Assembly: GCA_021018815.1 (NCBI GenBank)
Contig: JAITYX010000009.1
Coordinates: 6,202,501-6,266,500 of the forward strand
DNA from: Talinum fruticosum
Taxonomy: Eukaryota > Streptophyta > Magnoliopsida > Caryophyllales > Talinaceae
DNA: 64,000 nucleotides
Direction of reading: 5' to 3'
The notes below the pieces were generated by a model. That model saw only the letters and a program-made list of their open reading frames with translations. It ran no database searches and was not told the origin of the DNA. Position 1 is the first letter of the stretch, and each line of letters opens with the position of its first letter. This document shows, in pieces, positions 11,722 to 23,516 of the stretch. The position numbers were made by a program, and so were the translations under genes.

Positions 11722-12256
11722 GAGACAAAGAAGATGTTGTGTCCTATGGGCATGGGCTATAAGAAGATACATGCATGCCCCAACGATTGCATATTGTACC
11801 GAAAAAAACATGCACATAGACAAGATGTTAAGGGACCTCCCGCAAAGGTGTTGTGGTACTTGTCGATAATACCAAGGTTTAAGCGCCTTTTTCAAGTGTA
11901 ATCGACACAAAGATTTTGACGTGGCATGCCGACGGAAGAGTCCGCGAAGAAAAGATACTTCACCCCGTCGATTCTCCTCAATGGAAGAAGATCGATTCAC
12001 TGTTTTCGAATTTGGTAAGGAATCACGAAATCTACATATGGGTCTTTGTACGGACAAAATAAACCACCACGGGGACCTAAGTAGCAAGCACAGACTATTG
12101 GCTCGTTCCTTTGGTTATCTAACCCCTACCGTCGTCGTTGTGGATGAAGTGCAAGTACATTATGTTGTCAATGCTCATTTACGAACCTAAGCAGCTGGGA
12201 AATGATATGGACGTTTACTTGGCGCCTCTTGTTCAAGATTTACAGACTTATGTGGG
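11722..12256 (+). pseudogene. CACTA-1 transposase (tnp2), middle piece, copy 1
   Basis: GAGACAAAGAAGATG opens the KKMLCPMGMGYKKIHACPND region of tnp2, followed by CILYRK and HAHR, KVLWYLSIIPRFKRLFQV, the RHPV-like region and MGL.TDKI. It ends in TTATGTGGG immediately before an LTR. Compared with copy 2 (19360-19947), it lacks about 57 bp covering the CPKCG part. It has several frameshifts. Its presence on both sides of a copia body is explained by a tandem duplication (see findings) rather than by capture. Confidence 0.85.
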
Positions 12257-13676
12257 TGAAGACTCGGACTCTAAAACTATATAATTCGAGTACTACCAAA
12301 AGACTCGAGTACAAACCTCATCCCTCCTAAGTTTTGATTACAAGTCATTCTGAGTGTTATAGAAACTATTGCATATGTTTTCATTCGATTATGATTGACT
12401 TAGAAATCACAATCTTGTCTATCTTCTCACATCAATGTTTCGAGTCACTTAGACATCACTCAGATTTATCGCATGTTTAAATATTCTCTCCAACACTTCT
12501 TATCCGACTTCGATTGCATATTTTGAAGAAGAGTGAATTACTACGTTAATTCAACTTTCTAAGTGAGCATATTTGTTTAAGAATTATTTGTCCGGATCAA
12601 GTACGTATACACTAATATTTTCACTCTTATAACTTGATCTTTCTTAAGACAGACTCGGAAGGATTTTACTATAATGAATATTAGACTCAGAAAATTCCAC
12701 TCTTCCGGGCCTAAGATAATTATGAACTTAATTTTCTTAATTAAATTATTATCTCGTGTCTAATCTTGGACCAAAGTATGTTATACTTTGAGAACCAAAG
12801 TAGTTTACTTTTGTAGGTTTTCCAAACGAGGTTATCTCATTTTTGTATTACAAAACTAACCGAGCTTAAAGTTGTCAATCACCAGCGAGACAAGGCTTTT
12901 CTACTTCGAACAAGGCCCAAACGCTGTGTTAGGGTTGTCTATTTCGAAACTGGAAACAACGCTAATTGGAGCTCCTTTAGGAGTCAAGAGCTGCTGCACA
13001 ATGTTCACATCTCAACGGATCTTTTCTAAGCGACTCGGAAGAACTGTCACAATGGTCATAAAGGACTTCGTTCGGAAACTAATGACAAAGGCTAATTTGC
13101 TTAGTCATCGATAAATAGAAGCCAACTCTCAAGACTTGAAGATTGCTAGAATTATTGTCGATACACATTACTTAAGCAAAAGTCATTGTATTCATACTCA
13201 ATCCTCTACTTACAACTCCCGACTTGCAATTCTTACTTTCGAGTTGTAAAGTCTTGTAATCAGTTACATATTCTTTCGTACTTCCTGAGTAAGGTCTCTT
13301 GACTGAGCTGTGAGGGTTAATTCAGCTCATTTGTCCCTAGTTGTAAGGTTTACCTTAGTTAGGACGTACTAGATCGGATAAGGGAATTTATGAGTCTAGG
13401 AAAACTCTATAAGGAATTGTTTAAGGGAGCAATTTTGGTTGAGTAAGTCTGCTTGTGTTTTGTGTATTCAAAATAGTGGATTTGACTTGCTGCTTGGACT
13501 AGCATTGGGAGGGTTTCCATGTATACATGAGTTTACACTTTTATGAGTTCAATCTAAACTTAGATTGTCCGGTTCATTCTCTTCTAACCTTAAATCTTCC
13601 AAGTTTGTTAAAATTTCCTCATCACCCTATTCATCCCCCTTTAGAGTGATTAAGACTCTCCAAAAGCAAACCTTCA
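12257..13676 (+). mobile_element. Copia LTR (hybrid Y/X), 1420 bp
   Basis: It starts TGAAGACTCGGACT right after GTGGG of tnp2 and ends AAACCTTCA directly before the primer binding site. The TATA region is changed to CGATAAATAG (13109-13118). The left junction is identical to that of the LTR at 19948, but the right junction is a retrotransposon internal region, not target DNA. This is the arrangement predicted for a recombinant LTR. Confidence 0.88.
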
Positions 13677-13678
13677 AT

Positions 13679-13690
13679 TGGTATCAAAGC
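13679..13690 (+). other. Primer binding site, tRNA-iMet type
   Basis: TGGTATCAAAGC begins two bases after the LTR. The usual plant copia site complementary to initiator methionine tRNA is TGGTATCAGAGC; one base differs. Confidence 0.85.
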
Positions 13691-13736
13691 CTAGCCTTTT
13701 AGAAAGGATCTAACAATCCAAAGGTCTAAAGATCGG

Positions 13737-15180
13737 ATGGCTCAAAACAACGGAGAGTTCGATGAAGGAAGATCTTCCAACTGACCACCTAAGCTCAAAG
13801 GATCAAATTTCATGCACTAGAAGAAGCTAATGGAATGCTTTCTATTGGACCACGATGAAGATGTATGGGATATCATACAAGAAGGCAATTACATTCCAAT
13901 GAAGATGGAAGATACAAGACCTGTGCCTAAAGCAAAATTCGAGTACACCATCGAAGAGGCGGAAAAGTTCGAAAGAACTTTAAAGCAACGAACATTCTGA
14001 TGTGCACCATCAGCTCGGAAGAATACAATAGAGTGTCAATCTATGACACAACTAAAGATGTATGGGATACTCTTGTCAACACATATGAAGGAACAAGTCA
14101 AGTAAGACAAGCAAAGATAAGTCAATATCTTCATAAATATGAGCTGTTCAAGATGGAGGAAGAAGAAAACATCACTCGGATGTTTATATGCTTCATTGAG
14201 ATTACAAACAATCTCAAATCTCCGGGTAGAAAGATTTCCCATGAAGAAATGTGCAGAAAGATTCTAAGAAGTCTACCCAAGATAAGATGGGGTCCCAAGG
14301 GGACAGCCATCGAGGAAGCTCAAACCCTTTCTTAACTAAAGCTAGATGAACTAATTGGGAATATACTTACTCATGAAATCCATCCGGAAGAAGAGGATGC
14401 CGAGGTCGAGCACCAAAACGAACATTGCACTAAAGGCCTCGAAAGCATAGGAGAAAATCCGAGTTCCTTAGACTTAGAAGAAGATCCCATGGCACTCATT
14501 GCTCGAGGCTTCAAAAGAATGATGAAACATAAGAAATGGGAGAAAAGGCCAAGAGAAGAGTTCTACAAGAAAGATAAGAAGGATAGAAAAGGTAAACACT
14601 CCTCCCCTTCAAAGTTATCTTTAACTAAGAACTCCGGTTGTTTTGAATGTGGTAGCAAAGATCACATAGTCAAACACTGTCCAAGAAGAAAAAGGGACAG
14701 AAAGAAGAAGAAGGATATAATGGCCACATGGAGTGATGAAGATTCATCTGAATAAGATAAAGACTCGAGACAATTCAAAATGTCCGATGACACTATCGGA
14801 CTCAGCAGTGAATCGAAGTCGGACTCAGTCAACTCGGACACTCGGGAGATAAATCCTCAGGAGGTAATAGAATACTTTCTTAAGTTCTCCAAAGTTGATT
14901 TAGCCAAATATATTTACACTTTGGAAGAAACGTCCAATTTTGATTATTCTTAATATAAAGAACAACTTGAGTCTCTCACTTCGAGAGCATTGGTTTGAAA
15001 AATGAATTGAAAAAGCTGAGACTTACTCTAAGAGAACTCAAGATTAGTGCTCCAACTAATGAGACTGAGTCCGAGACACTCGGAAGAGAAAGTGAGCATC
15101 CGAAACAAAAGCTCAATGAGTCTCAAGAACTTATCTTAAAATTTAATCAAGGTCAAAAAACCTTGACATGCTCTTAGGCT
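13737..15180 (+). pseudogene. Copia gag (element X)
   Basis: The probable start is ATGGCTCAAAAC at 13737. Next come the LLDHDEDVWDIIQEGNYIP region (about 13835-13890) and the UBN2/gag-polypeptide core: TKDVWDTLVNTYEGTSQVRQ (14054-14110), YELFKMEEEENITRMF and NNLKS. A basic stretch precedes a CCHC zinc knuckle, CFECGSKDHIVKHC (14639-14680), intact in Cys/His spacing. An acidic, Ser-rich and coiled-coil-like tail follows (14720-15180). Stops occur at several points (for example near 13800 and 14335), so no full Gag can be made. Gag would form the virus-like particle. Confidence 0.87.
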
Positions 15181-15499
15181 CTCAATGTCTCTCCTTCGGA
15201 CAGGAAGGACTTGGTTTTAACAAAGAGGAGGAATCAAATTCCTACTCAAATCTTTTCAAAAAGGATTCTAGAACTGTAAAGTTCAGAAAGGCTGAGCATG
15301 GTCCCATTCATAAGAATGAATGGAGGACCGAGCCCGAGACCAGCCTACAAGAGAAAACCTTCTCCACTGTTTTTAAAAGAAAAGATTTTCAAAAGAAAGA
15401 GACACGGACTCAGTTTTCTAAAAAGAAGACTCAAAATCAGACCAAACCCAAAGTAATTCAAATCTTGGTTCCCAAGAGTCTTCTTCCTTAGAAAAGAAC

Positions 15500-16850
15500 C
15501 ATAGTAAAGGGAGTTACTTGGGTTCGTTAGAGGAAGTGAGAAGGTTAGTGTATTTTTGACTTGTTGGTAACTCGGAAAAGGACAAAAGGTCATTGGTACC
15601 TAGACAGTGGATGCTCACACCACATGTCGGGAGACTGAAGACTCTGTTTTTATTTAGAAGATTACAAGAGTTGGAAGATTACAAAGGAGGCAAAGTCACT
15701 TTTGGAGATGACAGTAAGGGCAAGATAATTGGAATAGGAAAGATTGGGAAAGGAGACAACCTGGTCAGCCCGATCTATCTTGTCAAGGGATTAAAGTATA
15801 ATCTACTCAGCATCTCTCGGTTGTGTGACAAAGGGCAAGAGGTAAGATTCACTCGACCAATTGTGATATTTCGATGGAACTACCAAAGAGACTAAGCTCT
15901 CGGGTAAGAGACCAGGTAACACCTATATTATTCCTCTTTGTGATCCAAGTCAGAACTTATCTTGTTTAAAAGCATCTCTGCATGATGATTCTTGGACATA
16001 GCATCATAGACTAGGTCATGTTAGCATGCATACTATAAAAAAGCTTGCATCTCATAGTTTGGTCGAGAGGGTTACCTAACTGTGCTTTTTAGAAAGATAA
16101 AATTTGTGAAGCATGCACAAAAGGGAAATAGGTCGAGATCATCTTTCAAATCACTCAAAGCTGTTTCCATATCCAAAGTGCTTGAAATGTTACATATGGA
16201 TTTGTGTTGTGAAATCCCTATAAAGAGTCTCGGAGGTAAATCATATGTACTGGTGATTGTTGATGACTACTCACGATTTACACGGGTTTGTTTTCTTAAG
16301 CACAAAAATGAAGCTTTCAAAGAGTTTAGCAAGCTCTGCAGGAAAATTCAAGTAGAGTCACGGACTCGGATCGGAAGAATTTGAACTGACCATGGAAGGG
16401 AGTTCGATTACTCGGAATTTGCATAGTTCTGCGATAAGAATGATATCTCCCACAACTTCTTAGCACTCAAAACTCTTCAACGGAATGGGGTAGTGGAGAG
16501 AAAGAACATAACTCTTGAAGAAATAGGAAGGACAATGATGATTGAACACGATCTGCATTACTATACACTGGGTTGAGGAAGTCAACACGAGCAAACTACC
16601 CTCCGAATAGAGGCCTCATCGAGACCCATCTTGAAGAAAACTCCATGCGAGCTCTACAAGGGAAAGAAGCCTAAAATTTCATACTTGAAACCCTTCGGAT
16701 GTAAGTGCTATGTTCACAATAATGGCAAGGATCACCTGACCGAGTTTGATGCTCGGTCGGATGAAGGTATCTTTCTTGGTTATTCATCTCATAGTAAAGC
16801 TTATCGCAATTTCAATAAAAAGAACTAACAAAGTGGAAGAAAGCATCCAC
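15500..16850 (+). pseudogene. Copia protease-integrase region (element X)
   Basis: The aspartic protease is recognisable from WYLDSGCSHHMS (about 15594-15630, DSG triad intact but in a shifted frame), LEDYKGGKVTFGDDSKGKI (15674-15730) and VSPIYLVKGLKYNLLSIS (15765-15820). The pre-integrase Zn region lies at about 15975-16140. The DDE integrase core follows: LHMDLCCEIP near 16195, DDYSRFTRVCFLKHKNEAFK (16264-16325), the second Asp near 16388 (TDHGREF), and the catalytic Glu in NGVVERKN near 16490. The C-terminal GCKCYVHNNGKDH and GIFLGYSSHSKAYR end near 16810. Multiple frameshifts and an in-frame stop before TDHGREF inactivate it. Confidence 0.88.
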
Positions 16851-17009
16851 GTTGTTTTTTATGAGATTGATCGGGGAAAACCAAGTGAGTTAACATTCTC
16901 GGATCTGAAACTTACTCGAGATGAAGATGATCTTATTGGAGGTGAGCTTAGACAGAGTCAAGGAAAAGCAACCCGGAATGAGGTAGCTCGAGTATCATGA
17001 CTCAAACTG

Positions 17010-18640
17010 AATCAGCTTAAGAGCCAGCTCGGAATGGTGAAAGTCAAATAAATGAGTAAGCTCAATCGGATCAAATCATTGATGATCAACCAGTTCAACT
17101 CATTAATCTGGCTAACTAGAGAACAGGTAGAGCATTCAAATATGCTTCGAGCCACCCACTCGAAAACATCTTGTCCGACATCAACAGTGGGGTAAGAACT
17201 CGCTCTTCCTTGCAAAATCTATGTGCATTCACTGCAATCATATCATTAATTGAACCTAGAAATGCACTAGAGGCCCTAAATGAACCTGAATGGGTAGAGG
17301 CCATGCAAGAGGAACTTAATCAATTTGAAAGAAACCAAGTCCGGACTTTGAGCAAACGACCTTCTAACCACCCAATCATAGGAACCAAATGGGTTTTCAA
17401 GAACAAACTGAATGAGGATGGGTTAATAGTCAGAAATAAGGCTAGACTTGTGCCTCAAGGCTACAATGAAGAAGAAGGAATTGATTATGGGGAAACCTTT
17501 GCACCTGTTGCTAGGGTTGAAGCAATTAGAATCCTATTGGCATTTACATCAAGCGTGAATATTAAATTGTATCGAATGGATGTCAAATGTGCTTTTCTGA
17601 ATGGTTTTATTCAAGAGAAAGTCTATGTTGAGCAACCCCTGGATTTGAAAACTCATAATTTCCAAATCATGTTTTCAAGTTTCAAAAAGCTCTTTATGGT
17701 CTTAAACAAGCTCCCAGAGCTTAGTATGAAAGACTCGAGCACTTTCTTGGTTGAAAATAATTTCAAAAGAGGTCAGATTGACAAAACTCTTTTTATAAAA
17801 ACCAAAGGGAAAGACTTTCTTATTGTTCGATTTACGTAGATGATATAATCTTTGGAGCTACTAATGAAAATCTTTGTCGAGATTTTCCTTAGTTAATAAG
17901 ACAGAATTCCAAATGAGCATGATGGGAGAGCTCAATTTCTTTCTTGGTCTACAAATCAAACAAGACAAAGATGGCATCTATGTCCATCAATCCAAGTACA
18001 CCAAGGAGTTGCTAAAGAAGTACAAGTTTCAAGATGCAAAACCTGCAGCGAACACCAATTAGTAGCAGCGTGAAACTAGACTCGGACGAAAAAGGTAAAG
18101 TAGTAGATCGAAACTCTATCGAGGTATGATTGGATAACTGCTGTATCTCATATCCAGTAGGTCGGGCATTATGTTTAGTGTATGTATGTGTGTAAGATTC
18201 TAAGCTAATCCAAAAGAATCACATCTCATTGCGGTGCAGAAAATTTTTGATATCTTACAGGAACTCGGAATCTAGGTCTATGGTTTTCAAGAGACTCGAA
18301 GCCGACCCTTACTTGGATACTCAAATACCGACTATGCTGGATACAAGGTTGATAGAAAGAGCACCTCAGGAGCATGCCGGTTTCGGGTCAATACATTATT
18401 ACTTGGCCCTCAAAGAAGTAGAACTCGGTTGCTCTATCAACTCGCTGAAGCTGAGTACATTGCGGCTAGAGCATGCTGTGCTCAGATTCTATGGATCAAG
18501 AAATACTTGAAAGACCTTGGACTTTCATTCAAATCAATTCCAATCAAGTGTGACAATAAGAGTTCAATCAACATCACCAAGAATCCAGTTCAGCACTCAA
18601 AGACAAAGCATATTGTCTGTCGGGTATTATTTTCCGAGAG
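17010..18640 (+). pseudogene. Copia reverse transcriptase-RNase H (element X)
   Basis: The longest open stretch is 222 codons (17171-17839). It contains [51 protein letters not shown], and [13 protein letters not shown] with a palm Asp. The YVDD segment near 17835-17850 is broken by a one-base loss and a stop. RNase H follows with MMGELNFFLGLQIKQDKDGI (17911-17970), SKYTKELLKKYKFQDAK, and AEAEYIAARACCAQILWIKK and SIPIKCDNKSS (18447-18570). Pol stops matching after HSKTKHI (about 18620). The last FTKPL segment is missing because the copy jumps into the aORF tail near 18690. Confidence 0.9.
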
Positions 18641-19359
18641 ACCATTATGACAAAGGTGATATTGAACTTGAATTCATTCCTACAAAATTTTAGTTAGCTC
18701 GGACAGCGATCCGAGTAAGTCGAAGACCTCGCGGATGTTGGACAGTCCGCGAAGTCAAGCCGGAGGAAGCACTTCCCTCCTTGACGTTTCAAGAGGATAA
18801 ACCTCCGGACGACCTCGTTCGGGTTAGCCACTCCCGAAATACCAGATGCTTGCCGCCGCCCGGATCTTCAACATCTTCACAAGCATACCAGCACGGACGC
18901 ACTCGCACGCTCATCCGCCTCAACTCAAACCACCACTGAATCCACCATCTTCATTTCTTTTTCTCTTATTTTTTTCTTTGTCCGGACATCAAATTGTATC
19001 AGCTTCATACATTCTTCCCTATTTTTTTGTTTTTCGCTGAAAGGCAAGGGGGAAATACTAGAAAATTTGTTGTCTTGTTTAGGGGAGTTTTTCTCACCCT
19101 CTTTCATGTAATTTACTGTGTTTTGCTTTTACGTATATATATATGAATGAAGTTCTTAGTTTCGAGCATACTGATTTCGAGTTTGAATTTCTTATTTAAG
19201 TTTTGCTCTAATATATCAGCTCATTCCTCTATCCTACTCGATATCATTACTCACAACTTTTCACCATATGAGTTATCTGCAGAAATATTCTAAGTTCAAA
19301 ACACTTTACTCATTACTCTCTACTCCGAGATACTTTACTAAGTGAGAATCAAAACTCAT
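18641..19359 (+). pseudogene. Copia aORF tail and 3' untranslated region (element X)
   Basis: Pol is fused near 18690 to the end of the aORF through a short shared AGCT. The tail shows GGSTSLLDVS-like and LPPPGSSTSSQAYQ-like codons (18775-18900). It is followed by the conserved GCTGAAAGGCAAGGGGG block (19037-19053) and a 3' UTR with TATATATATATG near 19135. It ends at GAATCAAAACTCAT, where tnp2-middle begins. The polypurine tract and 3' LTR of X are missing, as in copy B. Confidence 0.75.
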
Positions 19360-19947
19360 GAGACGAAGCGGATGTTGTGTCCTATGGCCATGGGGTATAA
19401 GCGAGATACATGTCCGCCTCTAACGATTGCATATTGTACCCAAAAGAACATGCACATAGACATGAATGTCCTAAGTGTGGTGTACCTCGATACAAAATGA
19501 AAAATATCGTTGGAGAGAGTGTTAAAGGAACTCCCGCAAAGGTGTTGTGGTACTTGTCGATAATACCGAGATTTAAGCGCCTTTTTCAAGTGTAACCGAC
19601 ATGAGGATTTTGACGTGGCATGCCGACGGAAGAGTTCGTGATAAAAGATACGTCACCCTGTCGATTCTCCTCAATGGAAGAAGATCGATTCACTGTTTTC
19701 GAAATTTGGTAGGGAAGCACCAAATCTACGTATGGGTCTTCGTTCGGACAAAATAAGCCCCCAAGGTGACCTCGGTAGCAAGCATAGTTGTTCGCCAGTT
19801 CTTTTGGTTATCTACAACCTACCGTCGTCGTTGTGTATGAAGTGCAAGTGCATTATGATGTCAATGCTCATTTACGAACCTAAACAGTCGGAAATGATAT
19901 AGATGTTTATTTGGCACCTTTTGTTCAAGATTTCAAGCTTATGTGGG
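19360..19947 (+). pseudogene. CACTA-1 transposase (tnp2), middle piece, copy 2
   Basis: This is the more complete of the two middle pieces. It covers KRMLCPMAMGYKRDT-like codons, NDCILYPKEHAHRHECPKCG (19417-19475), YKMKNIVGESVKGTPAKVLW, YLSIIPRFKRLFQV (19553-19595), and frames matching DVACRRK, MGL.SDKI, EPKQSGNDIDVYLAPF (about 19878-19925) and KLMW. Its last bases ATGTGGG and the GTGGGATAAAGG that follows the next LTR reconstruct one uninterrupted tnp2 site with a 5-bp duplication. Confidence 0.88.
19943..19947. repeat. Target duplication of LTR Y, left (GTGGG)
   Basis: GTGGG immediately precedes the TGAAGACTC start of the LTR and is repeated at 21442-21446 after it. Five-base duplications are standard for copia integrase. 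The same GTGGG also precedes the LTR at 12257. Confidence 0.88.
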
Positions 19948-21441
19948 TGAAGACTCAAATTCTAAAACTATATCATTCGAGTACTACCAAAAGACTCAGG
20001 TACAAACCTCATCCCTCCTAAGTTTTGATTATAAGTCATTCCGAGTGTTATAGAAACTATTGCATATGTTTTCATTTGATTATGATTGACAAAGAAATCA
20101 CATTCTTATCTATCTTCTCACATTGATTTTTCGAGTCACTCGGACATAACTCAGATTTATCGCATGTTCAAATATTCTCTCTAACACTTCTTATCTTAGT
20201 TCGATCTGCATATTTTGAAGAAGAGTGAATTATTGCGTTAATTTAACTTTTTAAGTGAGCATATTTGTTTAAGAATTATTTGTCCGGATCAAGTACATAC
20301 ACTCTAATATTTTCACTCTTATAACTTGATCTTTCTTAAGACAAACTCCGAAGGAATTTGAGTATAATGAATATTAGACTCGGAAAATTCCACTCTTCTA
20401 GGCCTAAGATAATTATGAACTTAATTTTCTTAATTAAATTATTATATGTTCCTAATCTTGGACCAAAGTATTTTATACTTTGAGAACCAAAGTGGTTTAC
20501 TTTTGTAGGTTATCTAAACAAGGTTATCTCATTTGTGAATTACAAAAGTAACCAGGCTTTAAGTTGTTAATCATAAGCGAGACAAGGCTTTTCTACTTCG
20601 AACAAGGCCCGGATGCTTTGTGTAAGGGTTGTCTGTTTTCAAAACTTAAAAACTTCAACGCTAAGCTCAATGGTGGTTTCCACCTTACTTTTTAGACACC
20701 ACTAGTTGATTGGAGCACCTTTAGGAGTCAAGAGCCGTTGCACAACGTTCACATCTCAACGGATCTTTTACGAGCGACTCGAAGTACCGTTACAATGATC
20801 ACAAAGGACTTATGTTCGGAAACTAGTCACAACGGCTAATCTGCTTGGTTAACTATAAATAGAAGTCAACTCTCAAGACTTGAAGCTTGCTGGAATTATT
20901 GTCAATACACATTACTTAAGAAAAATTCATTGTATTCATACTCAATCTTCTACTTACAACTCCCAACTTGTTATTCTTACTTTTTGAGTTGTAAAGTCTT
21001 GTAATCGATTACATACTCTTTCTTACTTCCTGAGTAAGGTCCTTGACTGAGTTGTAAGGGTTAGCTCAGCTCGGTTGTCCCTAGTTGTAAAGGTTACCTC
21101 GGTTAGGAAGTACTAGATCGGATAAGGGAATTTCTAAGTATAGGAAAACTCGTTAGGAATTGTGTAAGGGAGCAATTCTGGTTGAGTCGGTTCTGCTGTA
21201 TTTTGTGGATTCAAAATACTTGGATTTGACTTGGTGCTTGGACTAGCACTGTCCGTGGTTTTCTACCCCGGGAAGGTTTCCACGTATATCCGAGTTTACA
21301 CTTTTACGAGTCAAACCTAAACTTAGATTGTCTAGTTCATTCTCTTCTAACCTTAAATCTTCTAAGTTTGTTAAAATTTCCTCATCACCCTATTCACCTC
21401 TCCTCTAGGGTGACTAAGACTCTCCAAGAGCAAACCTTCGA
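19948..21441 (+). mobile_element. Copia LTR Y (solo LTR), 1494 bp
   Basis: It starts TGAAGACTC and ends CAAACCTTCGA (CA end altered), flanked by GTGGG on both sides inside the tnp2 coding sequence. The TATA box CTATAAATAG is at 20853-20862. Because target DNA lies on both sides, it looks like a solo LTR left by LTR-LTR recombination. It is also the likely partner in the crossover that duplicated the upstream unit. Confidence 0.9.
20853..20862 (+). promoter_or_regulatory. TATA box of copia LTR Y
   Basis: CTATAAATAG followed by AAGTCAAC, at the same position relative to the LTR ends as the boxes in the LTRs of element C. Confidence 0.7.
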
Positions 21442-23516
21442 GTGGGATAAAGGTGTATTGGTTTACGATGCATAGCGTTTAGAGCAATTTACATTGCGAG
21501 CTATGATTTTCACCACAATGAATGACTTCCCGCATACCAAAACTTGTCCGGATACACTCGTCAAAGGACACAAGGCATCCCCCATTTATGCAGAGGGTAC
21601 TTGCTTCTATCAACCAAAGCACGGAGAAAAGAAAGCCTATCTCGGACACCGAAAGTTTATTCCCTTCTCCCATCAATATCGTAAGAAAAAGAAGCCTTTC
21701 AATGGTAAAACCGAGATGGATTTTGCTCCAACTCCATTAATATGACATCAAATATATGAGCAAGTGAAAGATCTTGATGTGGAGTTTCATAAGCCATACC
21801 AACGTTAATCCGAAAGCGATGTGTGGAAAAAGAGATTAATATTTTTGATCTTCCATATTGGAAAGAGTTGTATGTGAGACGTAGTCTTGATGTAATGCAT
21901 ATAGAGAAAAACATCTGTGAAAGTCTCATTAGAACTCTTACGAACATACCAAGGATGGAGAGAAAGCACGACTCGATATGTGTGAAATGAGAATACGGGA
22001 GGAATTAGCACCACAACCAAAGGGGAAGAGAACATATTTGCCTCCGGCGTCTTACACATTGAATAGAAGGCAAAAATAACGTTTGTGTGAGACCTTGAAG
22101 AAACTTGTGCCACCGGGATATTCTTCAAACATCGGTAGACTCATTTCGATGTCCGATTATAAACTAATTGGTCTTAAATCTCACGATTGTCATGCTTTGA
22201 TGCAACAAATACTGCCGGTTGCTATTCGAGTTGTGATGCCAAAACATTTCGAGATATGCGATCATAAGACTTTGCTTCTTCTTCAATGTCATATGCAGCA
22301 AAGTTGTTGATTTGGAGAAATTGGATGATCTTCGGTGCGACGTGATCGTAACGCTTGTGCCAACTTGAGATGTACTTCCCACCTTCTTTTTTGATGTTAT
22401 GGTGCACCTCGTCGTCCATTTGGTGAGAGAAGTGCAATTATATGGCACGGTTTTTATCGATGGATGTACCCTTTTGAATGTTTCATGAAAATTCTCGAAG
22501 GGTATGTTAGAAATTAGTACTCGACCAGAAGCATGCATTGTTGAGGCATACATAGGCGAGGAGTGTGTCAAATTCTTCCGTGAATACTACCCCAAAATGG
22601 AAGAAGTTATTATTCCTAAACATCAATTTATGGAGAAGATTAGTGGGTAAGGGAAACTAGGGCCAACGGTTCTAACAATCGATCGGGATATGAGGAATAA
22701 AGCACATCTTTTTATTCTACAAAACAATGATGAAGTGCAGCCATTTATTAATGAGCACAAATCCCTTATAAGGAGACGATGCAGAGGCAAAAATAAGAAG
22801 TGGGTACTGACTTATCATAATCGTACATTTGTTAATTGGTTCAGAGATATAATGATCACTAGCCGATTGGAAGAATCACGAGAACAAATCTCGCAAACAT
22901 TAGCCAGCTTGGCTAGAGGGCCGTAGTTAGAAGTCATATCTTCTCGTGGGTATGACATCAATGGATGCTCTTTATACACAAAGAGCCAGGAGAATAGGAG
23001 CACCTCGCAAAATAGTGAGGTCACATTGGAGGCTCATACATTTCATGTGTCCGGCTTGAAGGACAAAAATCCGTTGTAGCTAAAATGGCATATTCGGTGT
23101 CATTGAAGATATATAGAAGCTAGATTATGTTGACTTCAGTGAGCCCATTTTACTGGTGCAAATGGGCTGATAATAACAATGGTGTACGAGTTGATGAGAT
23201 GGGATTCATAGTGGTCGATCTCATAAGAGAAGGGCCTAAAGGGGATTAATTCATTATGGAATCCTAAGCAAGACAAGTGTTTTACGTTGAAGACTCGACC
23301 AATGATAAGTGGTCTATTACTCTTCAAGGGAAGAGACACATTGCTGGTGGGGATGGTGAAGATGTGTGTGAGTTTGTTGAGGAGACCCCACCCTTTTCCT
23401 TGGGAATGTCCGTCGAAAATGAGGATCCCAATTTTAAAGAACCATATTTAAGGGTTGACCATCAAGAGGGCATATATATTGAAGATAAGTCTAAAGGAGG
23501 CGGAAGAAAGGCATAA
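21442..23516 (+). pseudogene. CACTA-1 transposase (tnp2), C-terminal piece
   Basis: It opens with the GVLVYDA and FTLRAMIFTTMNDFP motifs of the tnp2 core, then a shifted GHRKFIPFSHQYRKKKKPFNG (21652-21710) and INIFDLPYWKELYVRRS-LDVMHIEKNIC (21836-21915). DUF4218 follows (KLVPPGYSSNIGRL...GLKSHDCHALMQQILPVAIR, 22100-22240; then FFDVMVHLVVHLVRE and RPEACIVEAYIGEECVKF, 22388-22575). Then comes DUF4216 (ARGP/YDING, SLYTKSQENRST, 22950-23010; ARQVFYVEDSTNDKWSITLQGKR, 23267-23335). A 79-codon open frame ends at 23516. Frameshifts and stops are spread throughout. In an intact element the protein would cut the transposon ends. Confidence 0.9.

Noticed and set aside
11722..12256. Capture (transduction) of a CACTA transposase fragment by a copia retrotransposon
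   Set aside because: The piece fits exactly between tnp2-N and tnp2-C of the surrounding CACTA element, and the LTR junction has the GTGGG target duplication; a tandem duplication explains both copies without capture.
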